DNA from: Onchidella celtica
Taxonomy: Eukaryota > Mollusca > Gastropoda > Systellommatophora > Onchidiidae
Direction of reading: 5' to 3'
Assembly (NCBI GenBank): GCA_963931925.1
Contig: OZ007571.1
Coordinates: forward strand, 54,188,763-54,252,762
Length of the DNA: 64,000 nt
Part shown: piece by piece, positions 63,541 to 64,000 of the stretch
Numbering within the stretch: position 1 is the first letter of the stretch
Layout: every line of letters begins with the position of its first letter
Notes under the pieces: generated by a model
The model's database searches: none
What the model was told of the DNA's origin: nothing
What the model saw: only the letters and a program-made list of their open reading frames with translations
Made by a program: the position numbers and the translations under genes

Positions 63541-64000
63541 GTGTACTTCAAGCATCGTATGTCTGTAATTGTGTGATCTCAGACTTGCTTTCCAGGACGG
63601 ATGGTCTTCAGTGTGCTGACTTTGGCAAAGTCATGGAAAAATTGGTGGTCGATATACTTGACCTGATATGGGCGAGGTTTGAAGCGAGCACCCTCAATGA
63701 TTCTCAGATAGTCAGCAGGCACGTATATGGCATGTTTGCAAGGCCAAGGGCTCGTTCTATGACAGCATGAACGGATTCCACCTCCATGTGGGTGTGTCCC
63801 TTTCGTAAAAAACGTTTGCACAATTGTGCTGCCATTATTGTGCAGCAAAGTCACACAGGGCGCCAGCCAACACTGCATTCGGATTTTGGTAGCTGCAACC
63901 ATCGATGTAAAGAATGACGGCATTGTAGCTCAGCTTACTTTGCAGGAAATCCAGAGTGCAGCTGCTGAACTCGTTTCCACTAAGTCCCACTTCAGATTCA
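63541..64000 (-). pseudogene. DUF7869-like protein fragment
   Basis: Minus strand, in broken frames: LSGNEFSSCTLDFLQ, LYIDGCSYQNPNAVLAGAL, then GHTHMEVESVHAVIERAL, then IYVPADYLRIIEGARFKPRP, YQVKYIDHQFFHDFAKVS and IRPGKQV*DHTITDIRCLKY. The GC.YQN, KGHT.MEVDSVH..IER, ARxxPxPYxVxYLDxxFFxDF and SIRPG..xGD..VTDIR order is that of the invertebrate DUF7869 family. It has at least one stop (CAA-TAA), one frameshift and a Gly-to-TGA change. Runs off the right edge. Confidence 0.68.

Noticed and set aside
1..64000. CRISPR arrays, operons, bacterial promoters or rRNA
   Set aside because: The only spaced short repeats are microsatellites and SINE tails; gene structure is plainly eukaryotic.

Overview
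The window is animal nuclear DNA: intron-rich genes with GT-AG splice sites, AT-rich intergenic sequence and a very heavy load of transposable elements. The mix (CR1/L2 and RTE-like LINEs, tRNA-derived SINEs, P-element, pogo, hAT, Merlin-type and TTAA-target DNA elements) plus divergent nicotinic-receptor genes arranged as neighbouring duplicates suggests a lophotrochozoan invertebrate, most likely a mollusc. This is an inference; no species is identified.

Three gene loci are readable. (1) 1-13091, plus strand: the 3' two thirds of KRI1, a nucleolar factor of 40S ribosome assembly. Nine coding exons keep frame across eight introns; the 5' exons lie before base 1. The introns hold a TTAA-target MITE, a 2.5-kb hAT-like element, a SINE split by a pogo-like MITE, LINE debris and a second pogo-like MITE. 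(2) 53247-61967, minus strand: exons 5 to the end of a divergent nicotinic acetylcholine receptor (cys-loop channel) subunit, with Cys-loop, TM1, TM2, TM3 and TM4 on separate, phase-compatible exons. It has one probable 1-base frameshift, a GC splice donor and a coding poly-C tract. (3) 34646-37058, minus strand: a second copy of this receptor that is clearly dead. It keeps the conserved 42-bp and 110-bp ligand-binding exons, but a deletion joins the start of exon 5 to the last intron, and TM4 is preceded by a stop. The 3' flanks of loci 2 and 3 (31972-35274 and 49532-53797) are a segmental duplication.

The rest is mobile DNA. At 14905-22080 a nearly full-length CR1/L2-type LINE (plus strand, one frameshift) and a nearly full-length RTE-like LINE (minus strand, two stop codons) lie tail to tail. 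At 26134-30782 sits a complete P-element-type DNA transposon: 60-70 bp terminal inverted repeats, a 9-bp target duplication, a THAP exon, an intron and a transposase with all three acidic catalytic positions, broken by one frameshift. A small MITE with its own target duplication is nested in its intron. At 54446-58636 a TTAA-target MITE has been entered by two other elements, one of which was entered by a LINE fragment. Decayed remnants include a Merlin/IS1016-type transposase (38030-38464), a LINE endonuclease fragment (31601-31918) and a DUF7869-like pseudogene at the right edge (63541-64000).

Several unnamed repeat families recur: a roughly 130-bp hairpin-bearing repeat with GACGTCA motifs (five sites), a 2.1-2.4-kb unit (two copies), an AGAGAGTCCGC-ended element (two copies), a 400-bp unit (three copies), GGAT arrays and long poly-G/poly-C runs. 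No rRNA, functional tRNA, CRISPR array or viral gene was found. The stretches 38470-41940, 45359-46414 and 62200-63540 hold nothing I can name.
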